A stretch of 64,000 nucleotides of DNA from Aedes albopictus (GCF_035046485.1 NC_085138.1:16371329-16435328); one strand, 5' to 3'. Shown: positions 53,065-64,000, counted from the stretch's first letter. Made by a program: numbers and translations. The notes: generated by a model from the sequence alone, not told the origin.

Positions 53065-54745
53065 ACGATCACCATGTTATTATTGCCACAAAACTCTGTA
53101 TGAGCACGGTAACGAGGAGCGTATTCGCCTTGTAGGCCAGAGAATTTGACCCCAAGCCAATGTGTGTTTCCCAAAGGTCGGCCAACCTTGCTAACCAAAC
53201 TGGCTCTATAACAGTTAAATTCTTTTCAATCAATAATTGCTATTCCAGCATTCAAGCAATAATTATTATTCCACCTTGTCCTGTGTGACTTTTACTCGAA
53301 GCATGCTAATTATTCTAGTGAAAAACATAAAAAGCCTACAAAGCACAACAAAACGTTTCAAGCCGTCCTGCCTCTTCGTTTTATTTGAATATTTACCGAA
53401 GGCCTTAAGTTCTTTGTAGCCATCACCAACAAGTACAACACAAAAAGTCCTCATCCACTCGATTTCAATTGGCATTCATGTCCCCTCCAGCCATTGTCTG
53501 AAGCTCAAGATCTGAGAAGAAAAATTCAAATTAAATGACAAATAATTGCCACACTGTTGCTTCTGTTTAATCCCCTGAGGGGAATTTCTCACAGCTTTCC
53601 TTGAATTTCACGCGCCCCTCCTCCTCACCACCCCAGGGAATTCGATATTTATTGAGCCAGAAGCTGCCGCCACGTCCAAATTGGCGAAAAAAACTTAAAC
53701 CGTCGTCGTTGTCGCCATCGTCGCAGCCGCCACGTCGGCCTAGGTGAAAAAGTCAATATTTAGCACACAATTGCATACGGCTTTGCGTTGGCACAGATTT
53801 CGAGGAGAACATCAAAAGAACCAATAGAATTCCAATTAGAAAGCTCAATATTTGTCGCAGTATCGCCACGAGCCAGAAATGCTTTTTGCCTCTCTTCCCA
53901 CCCTCCTCCTGCTCCATTGGCAAATCCTCCAGTCAACTGTAGTCATCGACTTGGACTTCAACATCGACTGCCAAATGGGTGGGCCAAGTCGGAGATAAAA
54001 CGCGAAACAATTTCCTCCCTCGTCCTCCTCCCTCCACCCGCGCGCACGTAGATCAGCCCAGCAGCTATGGCAAGACAAAGCACCGGATCTTCGCTATTCA
54101 TCCCAACTGTTGTTGGAACGAAGAGAAATACCGCGCACCAACCGACCGACCGGTTCTAGTGGAATTTCTGGGGTCAAACGGAGTGCTATCATTTTCATAA
54201 ATTTTCCCACGAAACGGTCCTCTGACTGACCGTCGTCGTCGTCGTTGGGGTCGTCATTTGCTTTTCAACTCCTGAACGAGTGAACCGGCTGACGGCACGG
54301 CGCTTCCGGCTTGCCATTATTGTCTCGATGTCGTCGTTCCTTGGATGGGGAAGCTAGAAGCTCAAGTATATTTGCCTACCAACCGACAATACACTAGAGG
54401 GGCTCGGAGCCAAATGAAAACGTTAGCCAGCAGAAATTATCACGAGACGGTAATTGTTCGATCGTTTAGAAATGGTCTTTATTTTCTTGTGGGGCTAATT
54501 GTTTTAATTTTCACCGTTGAATGTCTTTCCGGATGCCGAAAGGACGAGGGAAGGGAGGGTGGCTGGGATGGCGTGGCATGACATTTGGCACCGTTTTCCG
54601 ACTGGAATATTAACAAGCGTATCAATGCGCTTTCAGCGGATCTGTACCGAGAAGTATGTGAGAAAATTTCCAATTAAAGGCAATTTGTGGTGAGGATGCA
54701 TCAATACCTATACGAAATGTTTCAACATTAAATAATTTCATTTTT
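53065..54745. other. Stretch without an assigned gene
   Basis: Appears mostly non-repetitive, with CGTCGTCGTTGTCGCCATCG-type triplet runs (53702-53725, 54232-54245). Frames 53788-54051 and 53845-54078 overlap on opposite strands and show no known domain. Could be unique intronic or intergenic DNA. Confidence 0.4.
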
Positions 54746-56665
54746 TGCCTTTCTCGTACACTAAGTGTACTGGAAAGGCTATATGTTCACTCCAAAAATG
54801 ACTTTTTGATAGAAGGCGCGGAGGGTCGAGTCGCATATACCAATCGACTCAGCTCGACGAGTTGAGGTGATGTCTGTGTGTGTGTATGTGTGTGTGTGTA
54901 TGTGTGTGCGTGTGTGTGTGTGTATGTGTGAGTGTGTACAAAAAAACTCACATCACTTTTTGGCAGTAAACCTCAACCGATTTTAATGACCGACGGTTCA
55001 TTCGACGCGGAATCTGGTCCCATTGTTTCCTATTGAAAATGGTTCGGATCGGTTTAGCCATTCCGGAGTTATGGCCATTTAGGTGTTCCGGACCGGTACC
55101 CCTGGAAGGAGTCAGACATGAAAATGTAATAAACCCATGCATGCGACCCATCAAACCAGGACATTTTCGATTATCCGATGAACGGAAAGCAGGAGAATAG
55201 TTTTAGACCTTATTAGACCCGGTATTGTTCCGGAACCGGTTCCGGATGTCCCGCCGGAAGTGGCCAGATATAAAAGAGAACCAAACCAATGCATGCGACA
55301 CATCAAACAGCGGCATTTCCGATAACCTAGTAAAAGGGTAGCAGGAAAACAGTATCAGACTATATCTGAACCGGTATTGTTCCGGAACCGGTTCCGGGGG
55401 GTCCCGACGGAAGTGGCCAAATGTAAAAGCGAACTAAACCCATGCATGCGACACATCGAACAGCGGCATTCCCGATAACCTGATGAACGGTTAGCAGGAA
55501 AACAGTATTAGACCATATCTGAACCGGTAGTGTTCCGGAACTGGTTCCGGGGGGTCCCGACGGGAGTGGCTAGATATAAAAGAGAACCAAACCCATGCAT
55601 GCGACACATCAAACAGCGGCATTTCCGATAACCTCATGAACGGTTAGCAGGAAAGTAGTATCAGACCATATTTGAACTGGTAGTGTTACGGAACCAGTTT
55701 CGGATGTCCCACCGGAAGTGGCCAAATGTAAAAGCGAACTAAACCCATGCATGCGACACATCAAACAGCGGCATTCCCGATAACCTAATGAAAGGTTAGC
55801 AGGAAAATAGTATCAGACCATATCTGAACCGGTAGTTTTCCGGAAACGGTTCAGGGGGGGCCCCGACGGCAGTGGCCAAATATAAATAGAATCAAACCCA
55901 TGCATGCGACACATCAAACAGCGACTTTTTTGATAACCTGATGAACGGTTAGCAAGAAAATAGTCTAGACCAAATTTGGGACAACAGGTCCTGTCTGGGA
56001 ACCGATTTTGGGTGTCTCGTCATATGTGATAAAATATAAAAGTGAACCAAACTTATGCATGCGACACACCAAATCGCGGCTTTTTCAATAACCTTATTGA
56101 CAGTTTGTCAGCAAAATGCCTCAGACGCACATTTGGGAGAACCGGTGGTGTTGAAGAACAGGTAACGAGCGCCCCGCCGGAAATGGTAAAATATAGAAGT
56201 AAACCAAAATCATGCATGAGCCCATCCATTAAGTACGTCACGATCCTACGGGGAGAAAGGTTTGTTAAAGTGTGACAAGCAATTTTAACCCTCGAGCAGT
56301 TGCGTCTTCAGCCACCCTCAGCAACACTACGCACACGCTGTGCACTAGAAGTGAGCTTTTTCCATGGTGCGTGAACTCAGTACACGACGCGACCGCTCCC
56401 GGGTTAAGTATAGGAAAAACCCGTACAAAGAGGGGAGGGGAGCTTCGAAAATTCCCAATTTCAGTGTGACATATTTAATGGATGCTCCCCATGGAATACA
56501 TCAATTCGCGGCTTTTTAGGCAGCCTGATAATAAAAAAGCCATAGACAATATTTGGGATAACCAGTAGTGCCATGGAATCGGTCCCAGGTGTCCGCCGGA
56601 AATGGTCAAACGTAAAATTGAACCAAGCCCAAGCATGCGGCACATGAAATTGTGGAATTATGAAC
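54746..56665 (+). repeat. Composite repeat: head, TG microsatellite and a tandem array of about 153 bp units
   Basis: A head (GCCTTTCTCGTACACTAAGT ... CAATCGACTCAGCTCGACGA) is followed by a TGTG/TATG run (54873-54937) and then tandem units. The marker ATGCATGC begins at 55137, 55289, 55442, 55595, 55747, 55900, 56055 and 56212, so the period is 152-157. Each unit carries a GTTCCGGAACCGGTTCCGG-like word, GAAGTGGCCAAAT and CGATAACCTGATGAACGG. A further decayed unit ends near 56665. I recall the head as a common mosquito repeat. Confidence 0.9.
56219..56468. mobile_element. Insertion inside the tandem array
   Basis: The array period is broken by about 250 unrelated bases that start CCCATCCATTAAGTACGTCA, related to the nested element at 24356. 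The right end is not matched, so limits are approximate. Confidence 0.5.
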
Positions 56666-56689
56666 GTGAACAAATCGAATGTTTAAATC

Positions 56690-57120
56690 AAAATTGCAAG
56701 AAAACGATACGAGATAGAAATTTGATGTAAAAGAACAAATTGTAGAGTGGAACAGGGGCCACAACTTTGCCTAAGAAAGAATTTTAAATTAACACGCATT
56801 TTTCAAAGATAATTGACAAAAACACACAAAAATAGAGTTATTTGCTCTAGAAAACTTAGTTATTTAACTAAACCAATCAATCGATTCAAAAATGTGATAC
56901 AATAGAAAATTCAATAATCTTTCGAATAAGGGCGAAAAAACTGCGATAAGTTTGGCCATTTAAATGTTATAGCCAGTTAAGGCAATAATAGTCAAAAACA
57001 AGGAAATTTCAATAACTACGCAACGGTTGAGATTTGACCATATGCATAGAACATTTTTTTCACCATTTATGGTCCTCTATCACCCTTTAAAAAGTTTGCA
57101 CTCAGGAACCTAACACCCTG
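56690..57120 (-). mobile_element. Repeat ending in CAGGGTGTTAGG at a TA
   Basis: On the minus strand TA is followed by CAGGGTGTTAGGTTCCTGAG, sharing its terminus with the sequence at 26071. The interior is AT-rich and non-coding. The other end was not identified. Confidence 0.5.
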
Positions 57121-58137
57121 TATATGCAAGAGAATAAAATCGTAACCAAAGCTATCTCATCAAACAACACCATTTCAAATTCCTGTAGGATTGATCAACG
57201 TGTTATGGGAAAATTATGATTCAATCGCATCAACACTGAATTAAGTTTTTCGAATCTCCATTTGCGTCTAAAATTACTGAGGACTATTTGGTTCATAAGG
57301 AGGTCAAAGTTTACATGAATCGTATTAAGCGTATAAGTAATCTCAGGATCGGCTTATGTCGACGTAAAGATCATGAGTACATATTCGGCGAGAAAGGCAC
57401 TATCACCACTAGGTGGATTAATCTGGGTTTTTTTTTTATTGTTGATTGTTGGTGTACCATGTCTTTGAAGCGAATTCTGTCGGCAAGATAGCAAAATTCT
57501 GTCTTCGGCAAAGTTGTCCAGAACAACAACCACTTCCTGGAGATGGATTCAATAGTTCAGAATTTCAGCACCACATGGCGCTAGTAAACATTGTTACTTC
57601 TACTGGGATATTGTTTCAACTTATGGTGAACAAGGATGGAAGAAAATCACTTCAAGCGATAAATGATACAGGATACGAACAATCCAAGATAGCCTTGTTC
57701 TTGCAGTAGCATGATGCCGACGCCTCACACCGTGCTCGTATCACAGAGCAATCAAAGCATCTGATGCACGCTTTATCGCGTGATGACCCGTTATCGGATC
57801 ATGTTACAAGTCGTGATAAATTTTATTCATCACAATTTATGCCTCTTATGCACCCGTAAACCGCATTCATTATTAGAAATAATTCATTCATGAGCATATC
57901 TGGAAGTTAAAGAAGTAAGAATGCTCAAAAAGTGGATGAAATCGCGAATTTATCATTTTGACTTCATGATAGCGATCGCATCGCGCCCGCACACGCCTAG
58001 CGAATCGTTCTTCTCGGATCGTAGTTTGTTATGGTGCTTGACGACAAAATGTTATCGTTGTTGCTATGATCGCGCGATGCCTTTCAACCGCGACACATTC
58101 GAGATCTGATCATGATCACTAGATTTCCATCCTTGAT
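57121..58137. other. Stretch without an assigned gene
   Basis: Short frames only; no recognised motif. Confidence 0.4.
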
Positions 58138-58338
58138 GGTGAATATAGAACGAAGCCACACCTTGAATTTTCAAAAGCACAAATCTGAAGAACCAAATAT
58201 CCTATCGCGCTGAAAAGTTGATACATTGGTCACCTACCGGTGCAGACCAATCGATCAAGTTTTCAGGGCGATCCTTCATTTGGTTCCTCAGATTTGTGCT
58301 TTTGGAAATTCGAGGTGTGGCTTCGTTCTATATTCACC
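58138..58338. mobile_element. 201-bp palindromic element
   Basis: Arms start GGTGAATATAGAACGAAGCC on both strands and stay alike for about 87 bp (CACAAATCTGAGGAACCAAAT), with a further inverted pair (ATTGGTC / GACCAAT) near the centre. MITE-like; target-site duplication unclear. Confidence 0.82.
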
Positions 58339-58699
58339 TTATGCTAGGTAGCCTAAGCATTGCAAAATCACGCTTGTTGTTCACAACACGAGTGCAACGG
58401 TACTGGCAACGGCTGTAGACGCAATACTTATCAAATCAAAATGTTTCATGATGACTAGCGCCGCCTACTGAGACAAACACGTACTAAATTACTTACTATC
58501 GTAGAAATCCTGGCCTTCCCAACAACTTTGCTGAAGATATCACCACTCTAGTCACCACTTTTCCAATACGCCTCATTACTCCATGATAATCGCAAAAGTT
58601 ACTGATCTATAAACAAATCACTGGGCGTTCGAGGCATCTGATCGCCAAAAAGATCGCTGGGCGTAAATGGGTTCCTATGATCATAATATCCTATTCACG
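58339..58699. other. Short stretch without a gene
   Basis: Nothing recognised. Confidence 0.4.
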
Positions 58700-59340
58700 G
58701 AAAATCATGAAAAAACTAATGCATAATATATTTTGAAGTTTATGAGTAAATATTCCATACCAATGGGCACTTTTGAGGTGGTGAAAGTGGCCCAAACTAC
58801 CAATGACTTTTTTTTTAAGGTTAGAAAAGTCCTATTAGCTGATTAGCGGCAAAAAGAGAGGAAAACGCATGTATAAAACATGTTTTTAAGTGAAAAGGCA
58901 AATTTTCTGTACTACAGATTACGCCAGGGCCACCCCGGAGGTGCTGGAAGTGACCGAAATGGTTTATGATTGTGTTAGAATTACGTTCATTTAACTACAC
59001 AACCAAAACTTGCGCTGACGTTACTCTTATATGACATGTTTGTTGCTTGGGATATTATGGAGCAAAAATATGGAAGACCTCTACTACAGGTTTCGAACGG
59101 CAGGGTACACCGGAGGTTCCGTAATTGACCAAACCGACCAAAGACTTTCTTCATGGTTATAGGAATCCTATTCATGAAAAATCCTGGGGAGAGAGCAGTC
59201 GCACGACATGTTTTGAAGTGAAAATGCGAATGGCTTTTACTATATGTTCAGCTAGGGCATCCCGGATGTTCCGAAAGCGGCCAAAATGGTCAATAATCCT
59301 TCATAATAATTCTATTTATGTAAGATATGTGTTTGGGTAG
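58700..59340 (+). repeat. Diverged tandem repeat, unit about 150-175 bp
   Basis: A block of the type GGGCACCCCGGAGGT...GACCGAAATGG...AATG recurs at about 58767, 58925, 59102 and 59251, each followed by a TTCATGAAAAATC or ACATGTTTTGAAGTGAAAA word. It shares the CCGGA(T/G)GT...GTGGCCAAA flavour with the 54746-56665 array. RTE A3 begins directly at its end. Confidence 0.7.
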
Positions 59341-59483
59341 AAACGGTAAAGGCTGGGCATGCTCCGCAACTCCTATCCCTACCTCCTCGTGGTACCGGCC
59401 GGAAACTATGAGCAACCTTAGGGAAATCGGATAACCAACCACGGTGGGAACTTTGGTCATAGGCTGACAGGGAAGGGGGGGGG

Positions 59484-59501
59484 GGTTTGCTTCGGCAAAC
59501 C
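59484..59501 (+). promoter_or_regulatory. 5'-leader hairpin of RTE A3
   Basis: GGTTTGC-TTCG-GCAAACC, fully paired stem with UUCG loop; counterpart of 1862-1879. Confidence 0.6.
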
Positions 59502-59613
59502 TGAGCGTCTGTTCTCCAGGAGGAGCGGCTCACAACAGTGTCTGACCCCCATGTTAGGGGCGGCTGATCAACGTCCGAGGGCCAGGGAAGGACTCTAAGC
59601 TCAACTGTGCACT

Positions 59614-61197
59614 ATGGTCCTCCGGAAAATAGGGGGCTGGAATCAGGCCCTACCAGCCAGCCGTAAAAAAACCATTGCAACGGGAAATCAGCAGCAGAAT
59701 AATACGAACCGAGACCAACGGTATCGACACCAGCGAACAAAAAGGATTTGCGATTGGAAACTCGGTACGTGGAACTACCGATCTCTCAACTTCATTGGGA
59801 GCACCCGCATACTCGTCGATCTACTGAACGAACGCGGGTTCGGCATCGTAGCGCTGCAGCAGGTGTGTTGGACAGGATCCATGGTGCGAACGTTTAGAGG
59901 TAATCATACCATCTACCAGAGCTGCGGCAACACACGCGAGCTGGGAACAGCTTTCATCGTGATGGGTGATATGCAGAGGCGCGTGATCGGTTGGTGGCCG
60001 ATCGACGAAAGAATGTGTAGGTTGAGGATCAAGGGCTGATTCTTCAACTTCAGTATAATAAACGTGCACAGCCCACAATCCGGAAGCACTGATGATGACA
60101 AGGGTGCATTATACGCGCAGCTCGAACGCGAGTACGATCGCTGCCCAAACCACGATGTCAAGATCATCATAAGAGATTTGAACGCTCAGGTAGGCCAGGA
60201 GGAGGAATTCAGTGTACGGTACCGGCGATTGCCACGGTACAACCTAGAGCTACTGAAGCAACCGGATGTCGCCTCAGCATACGCGCAGAATCTCGAGGCC
60301 GCGTTGCCAGACGAGGGCGAGCTCGATGAGGCCCCTCTTGAGGACTGCTGGAGTACAGTGAAAGCAGCCATCAACGACGCATCCGAGAGCACCATCGGGT
60401 ACGTGGAAAGGAATCGACGGAACGAATGGTTCGACGAAGAGGGCAGAATGGTTTTGGAGGAGAAGAACGCAGCGAGGGCGGTAATGCTGCAGCAAGGGCC
60501 TGACAGAATGTGGAGCGTTATAAACAGAAGCGGAAGACCCGCCTCTTTCGGGAGAAACAGCGCCGCCTGGAAGAAGCGAAGAAATGGAACTGGTGTGCCG
60601 TTCTCAAGAAACACAGAAGTTCTATCAGAAGCTCAACGCATCCCGCAACGGCTTCGTGACGCGAGTCGAAATATTCAGGGAACCAACAAAGCAGCTGGTA
60701 AGGATGGTATCGCAGCTGAACTCATCAAGATGGGCCCAGAAAAGTTGGCCACCTGCCTACACCGGCTGTTAGTCAGGATCTGGGAAATCGAACAGCTACC
60801 GGAGGAATGGAAGGAAGGGGTAATCTGCTCCATACATAAGAAAGGCGACCATTTGGAATGTGAGATCTTCAGGACGATTTTGAATGCTGCCTACAAAGTG
60901 CTATCCCAGATCATCCTCCGTCGTCTGTCACCTAAAACGAATGAGTTCGTGAGAGGTTATCAAGCCGGCTTCATCGACGGCCGGACGACAACGGACCAGA
61001 TCTTTACCGTACGGCAAATCCTCCAGAAATACCATGTATACTAGGTCCCAACGCATCACCTGTTCATCGACTTCAAAGCGGCATACGACAGTATCGACCG
61101 AGCAGAGCTATGGAGAATCGTGGACGAAAACGGCTTTCCTGGGAAGCTGGCTAGACTGATTAAAGCAACGATGGACGGTGTTTGCAAAACTGCATAA
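59614..61197 (+). pseudogene. RTE A3 endonuclease/reverse transcriptase, broken but with the original start
   Basis: The frame from ATG 59614 (MVLRKIGGWNQALPASRK) runs open through KLGTWNYRSLN...IVALQQVCWTGSMV to a TGA at 60037-60039. This is the only copy that shows a continuous N-terminus, so 59614 probably marks the family start codon. A second open piece, 60064-61044, carries GREVI-free sequence: the endonuclease C-terminus is gone (EEEF joins VRYRR, 297-bp in-frame deletion), and a 212-bp deletion joins NIQG to TNKAAGKDGIAAEL. Beyond 61044 FIDFKAAYDSID is legible (61063-61098), then the copy ends before QGDGLS and FADD. Non-functional. Confidence 0.87.
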
Positions 61198-61232
61198 GGG
61201 TTTCGGGTGAACTATCCAGTTCACAAATTCAT

Positions 61233-61785
61233 CCTGAGATTTCAGACTATTTCCAGGGATTCACACAGGGATTCATCCTCGATTAGTTTAGAAATTTTAC
61301 AGGGATTCAAGGATGGGAACACTCACTTGCAGAGAGTTACACTCACTTGATGTTTCTCAGCTCAGAAGCGTGCAATCAAGAAATGATGTATGGACGACTT
61401 TTGCCTTGTGGTTTTGTCTAAAAGTTTGCCGAATAGAGTAGGTGTCGCACACGCATATCAAAGCCGTGACAGAGCTGTGAAAGCGACTCTCCACGAGGTG
61501 AGTGTAATTTACATTCACCTCGTGGAGAGTTGCTTTCGCAGCTCCTTCACGACTTCGGTATGCGTGTGCGACACCTACTCTATTCGGCAAACTTTTAGAC
61601 AAAACCACAAGCCAACAGTCGTCCATACATTATTTCTTGATTGCACGCTTCTGAGCTGAGAAAACATCAAGTGAGTGTAACTCTCTGCAAGTGAGTGTTC
61701 CCATCCTTGAATCCCTGTAAAAATTTCTAAACTAATCGAGGATGAATCCCTGTGTGAATCCCTGGAAATAGTCTGAAATCTCAGG
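61233..61785. repeat. Near-perfect 553-bp palindrome (275-bp arms, no spacer)
   Basis: The left arm starts CCTGAGATTTCAGACTATTT and the right arm, reversed, starts identically. The centre is at 61508 (AGTGTAA-T-TTACATT). By eye the arms differ at roughly 12-15 of 275 positions, including a few single-base indels. Because of this symmetry nearly the same 89-aa frame appears on both strands (61390-61659 plus, 61357-61626 minus); these are not genes. The outer 80 bases of each arm have the GGGATTCA texture of the AGGAAT repeats. Confidence 0.95.
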
Positions 61786-62235
61786 AAGAATTTGCGAAGA
61801 AACCCCTAAAGGGATCTCCAACGGAATCACTAGGGGAATACCGAGTAAAAAATCCTTGATAGGAATACCTGAAAGAATTCCCAAAAACTAACTATAGGAA
61901 TTTCCTATGAAATCTCTGGCAAATTTTCCGAACAAATCCATAGAGAAAACGAATCTCAGGAAGATTTTGCGTAAAAATCCCTGAAGGAATTATCAACGAG
62001 ATTACTGGAAGGTTTTTCGAAACTATCCATGAAATAAAGTATGAAGGGATTCCCAAAATAATTCCCTAAGAATCACTGGAAGAATTCTTGAAGGCATTTC
62101 TGAGGCACTATCTGTAAAAATATCGGAGGACATATCTGAAGGCCTTACCTAAGGGAATTCTCAAAAAATGACTGGAGCAATTTTCGTCGGAATCACTGAA
62201 GAGATTCCCAAAAAAATTGTAGTGAATTTTCTGAA
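61786..62235. repeat. Degenerate AGGAAT-type repeat
   Basis: Continues from the right arm of the palindrome: GAATCACTAGGGGAAT, AAAGAATTCCC, GAAGGAATTATC words at about 25-35 base spacing. Confidence 0.65.
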
Positions 62236-62370
62236 GCAATCCATTGTGCTATAGATCTACAGTGAATCTGCTGCTCACTCGATCGCGGTTGTGGATGAGT
62301 ATACAAGCTCATGGAAAGTGGAACTTGCGCATCTGGAAAGCAGGCTTCCAATGGAGAAGTTTTGTCAAGA

Positions 62371-62393
62371 AGGAGAAGAAGAAGAAGAAGAAG
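62371..62393 (+). repeat. (GAA)n microsatellite
   Basis: GAAGGAGAAGAAGAAGAAGA run inside the open frame 62244-62669, which has no other recognisable feature. Confidence 0.8.
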
Positions 62394-63406
62394 GCTATAT
62401 TGGCCAACGATTATAATTTTGCATTTAACATGCTGAAGGAAATAAAAGATAGGTATTTCCATTACGAAATTACTGGATTAATCAGGAATCGAATCAGAAC
62501 CTTTCAACCACTTCGGCTATGTGATCCCTATTGCCGGGTAGTATCACCGGCGTTGGTACGCTTACCATACAGTGATAGCAGAACACTACTGGCAGCAACT
62601 CCATCTGGGTCGGATAACGATAAACTCATTAAGAGTTGTCCTCTACCTTCGGTCGCCATGGCTTGTTAACATTATTTATGAATGAGCTCTGGACAGTTGC
62701 GGTGGCGGTGGTAGGTAACAGCCCTAACGATGACTATAGAAGAACTCACTCCAAACAAATGTGAATGGATTAGACCGTAATGATGTGGAAGGAAAAGAAT
62801 GAGTTGCCGCTCTTTCTCTCGAGAGATGCTGGTTGATTCGAGCGAAAAGGAGATGCAAATCTTAGGGAGCCGTTAGTAATTAAAATTAATTTGGCTCGAG
62901 AAAGGGTATTTCCTTTCAGTGATCGTAATGAAGTGAAAATGAAAAGTTAATGAATTTAATCATGATATTTGTGAAGGTCGAAGCATAACACTGTCGATAA
63001 TTCAACTAGTAAAATGTTGCAACCAAGCTGCCTTACATATTATTACAAATTTCATTTGGCGTTTCATATCCTAACGCCCTCCAAAAAACCCAATCGCACC
63101 CTTCGCCTAGCCAATTTTGAAAAGAACCGAAAATATGTTCACACCCGATCGCTGTCGTTGCTCATTTACGAGCAAATTAAATTTAAACGCTTTTGCTCCA
63201 TCAGCTCGATTGAATTTACGACGTCATATTTATTTATGAGATACCTAAAGAGTAACACTTACAGAGAGCAGGAAAAGTCTAGTACCCCTACACGCTGGCT
63301 GTGCTGCAATCATCATTCGTCTGCCTGTCCGCCCTGACTGTTGTTGTTGGCTCGCCGGTTATTGTCGGCAGCAGTTACCCATCACCATCGTTCAATGTGT
63401 TCGAAG
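62394..63406. other. Stretch without an assigned gene
   Basis: No recognised motif in the short frames. AT-rich and apparently non-repetitive. Confidence 0.4.
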
Positions 63407-63408
63407 TA

Positions 63409-63583
63409 GGGTGAAGTGGGGCAAAACCTGAATCATTCGAGGCACTTTGGTATACAGTTGAAATTATGGATTTTCTTTGCATGTTATATTGATCCTTTAA
63501 TTTTTGTTTGAGTTGCTGAGTGATTCAGATTGTTTGTAAGCAAAACTCTTGAAAACTCAATCCAAAACAATTTCTTCTGTAAG
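63409..63583 (+). mobile_element. Left end of a GTGGGGCAAAA-type element
   Basis: TA followed by GGGTGAAGTGGGGCAAAACC, matching the ends of the elements at 49654 and 24735. The right end is missing; the sequence runs into the repeat starting at 63584. Confidence 0.65.
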
Positions 63584-63860
63584 CTTGATTGACCGCCCAT
63601 AGCTGCACAGCTTGAGATATCTGCTTGGGATAAACAAGAATCTTCTTGTGTATGTAAGTGATGATACAATCCCTCGCCCACGGCTGACCGTATTGTGGGG
63701 TGTGAACAATGATTAATGACATTCTCCTTGGGTGTCCTTCTCCTAGTAAGCGTCGGTGACAGCAAGCATCATGACGAGGTGGACAATGTGGAGTGGAGCT
63801 TTGGCGGAGCAAGTCGCCTGTAATTAGCTAAGATGGCTGTGAATGGATTGTTCCGGTGAG
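63584..63860 (+). repeat. Interspersed repeat starting AGCTTGATTGACCGCCC
   Basis: The first 17 bases match the start of the (GAGCTT)n-headed repeat at 28441 (GAGCTTGATTGACCACCC), but the body differs, so it is a relative or another subfamily. No gene. The remaining bases to 64000 show nothing recognisable. Confidence 0.5.
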
Positions 63861-64000
63861 TTGCGCAATATTCACACGTATATGTCATTACGACTGCGCA
63901 AGTTCATGCGCATGTCGAAGTGTTTGGTAATTGTCTGATTGGCAGATTCAGTTATCTACTTTTCCATCGTTCACCCCATTCTACTCTTTGTCCATCTGAT

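Larger units (their letters stand above)
59341..61226 (+). mobile_element. RTE family A, copy A3, with internal deletions and lost 3' part
   Basis: It keeps the family 5' end (ACGGTAAAGGCTGGG) and leader, including the TTCG hairpin, but stops in the region matching base 4120 of A1, where a palindrome begins. Relative to A1 it lacks the sequences matching about 1702-1746, 2590-2886 (297 bp) and 3370-3581 (212 bp). Confidence 0.92.

Noticed and set aside
54990..56660. CRISPR-like regular array
   Set aside because: Whole units of about 153 bp repeat with drift; there are no short identical repeats with unique spacers, and the genome is eukaryotic.
61357..61659. Two 89-aa frames of nearly the same sequence on opposite strands
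   Set aside because: They are mirror products of the palindrome at 61233-61785 and not a duplicated gene.

Overview
The window looks like a piece of a large, repeat-loaded mosquito genome, most likely a culicine such as Aedes. The basis is the mix of elements: several RTE-clade copies, an L1/Tx1-like element, R1-clade elements, BEL/Pao and Ty1/copia relics, tRNA-derived SINEs with Feilai-like tails, and many small TA-flanked DNA elements (MITEs). There are no bacterial-type operons, rRNA genes or CRISPR arrays. Nearly all long reading frames belong to retrotransposons. Only one stretch looks like host protein-coding sequence: a 230-base exon at 41960-42189 (minus strand), which encodes the start of an immunoglobulin domain of the Dpr cell-surface family. 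The rest may be intron or intergenic DNA around that exon; this is an inference.

Layout. 1-1668: AT-rich, no gene. 1682-5077: a nearly complete RTE element (family A, copy A1) with a 13-bp target-site duplication. 5450-7700: two related MITEs, a degenerate AGGAAT-type repeat and a pyrimidine-rich CCCTA tract. 7730-8785: relic of an R1/Jockey-type ORF1. 8791-about 13600 (minus): an L1/Tx1-like element with an open 1066-aa ORF2 and an ORF1 cut by a 106-bp MITE. 13600-15850: decayed BEL/Pao pol with a small MITE. 15880-16150: R1 endonuclease fragment. 20200-21075 (minus): decayed copia reverse transcriptase. 21592-25420: RTE copy A2 with a 9-bp target-site duplication and three DNA-element insertions, one nested in another. 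25437-25835 (minus): a stranded 5' end of the same RTE family.

28441-33350: a second RTE family (B1), inverted copies of a (GAGCTT)n-headed repeat, a diverged tandem array of about 300 bp, a tRNA-derived SINE and a hairpin element. 36345-40457: AGGAAT repeats, a 58-bp SINE stub, a MITE, an RTE scrap and another hairpin. 41960-42189: the Dpr exon. 43297-47780 (minus): two R1-clade copies; the larger has an internal deletion that fuses ORF1 in frame to the reverse transcriptase. 47770-51425: RTE copy B2, split at a TA by an 887-bp element. 51736-53064: a 1.33-kb element with 22-bp terminal inverted repeats and dense AAGTTC/GAACTT motifs. 54746-56665 and 58700-59340: two tandem arrays with units of about 150-175 bp. 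59341-61226: RTE copy A3, ending at a near-perfect 553-bp palindrome (61233-61785). The last 2 kb hold further repeats.

How the parts relate. The retrotransposons inserted first. At least four were then hit by TA-targeted or SINE insertions, which gives a relative order. None of the retrotransposon copies looks fully functional from the sequence alone. The L1/Tx1-like ORF2 and the RTE A1 reading frame are the closest to intact.
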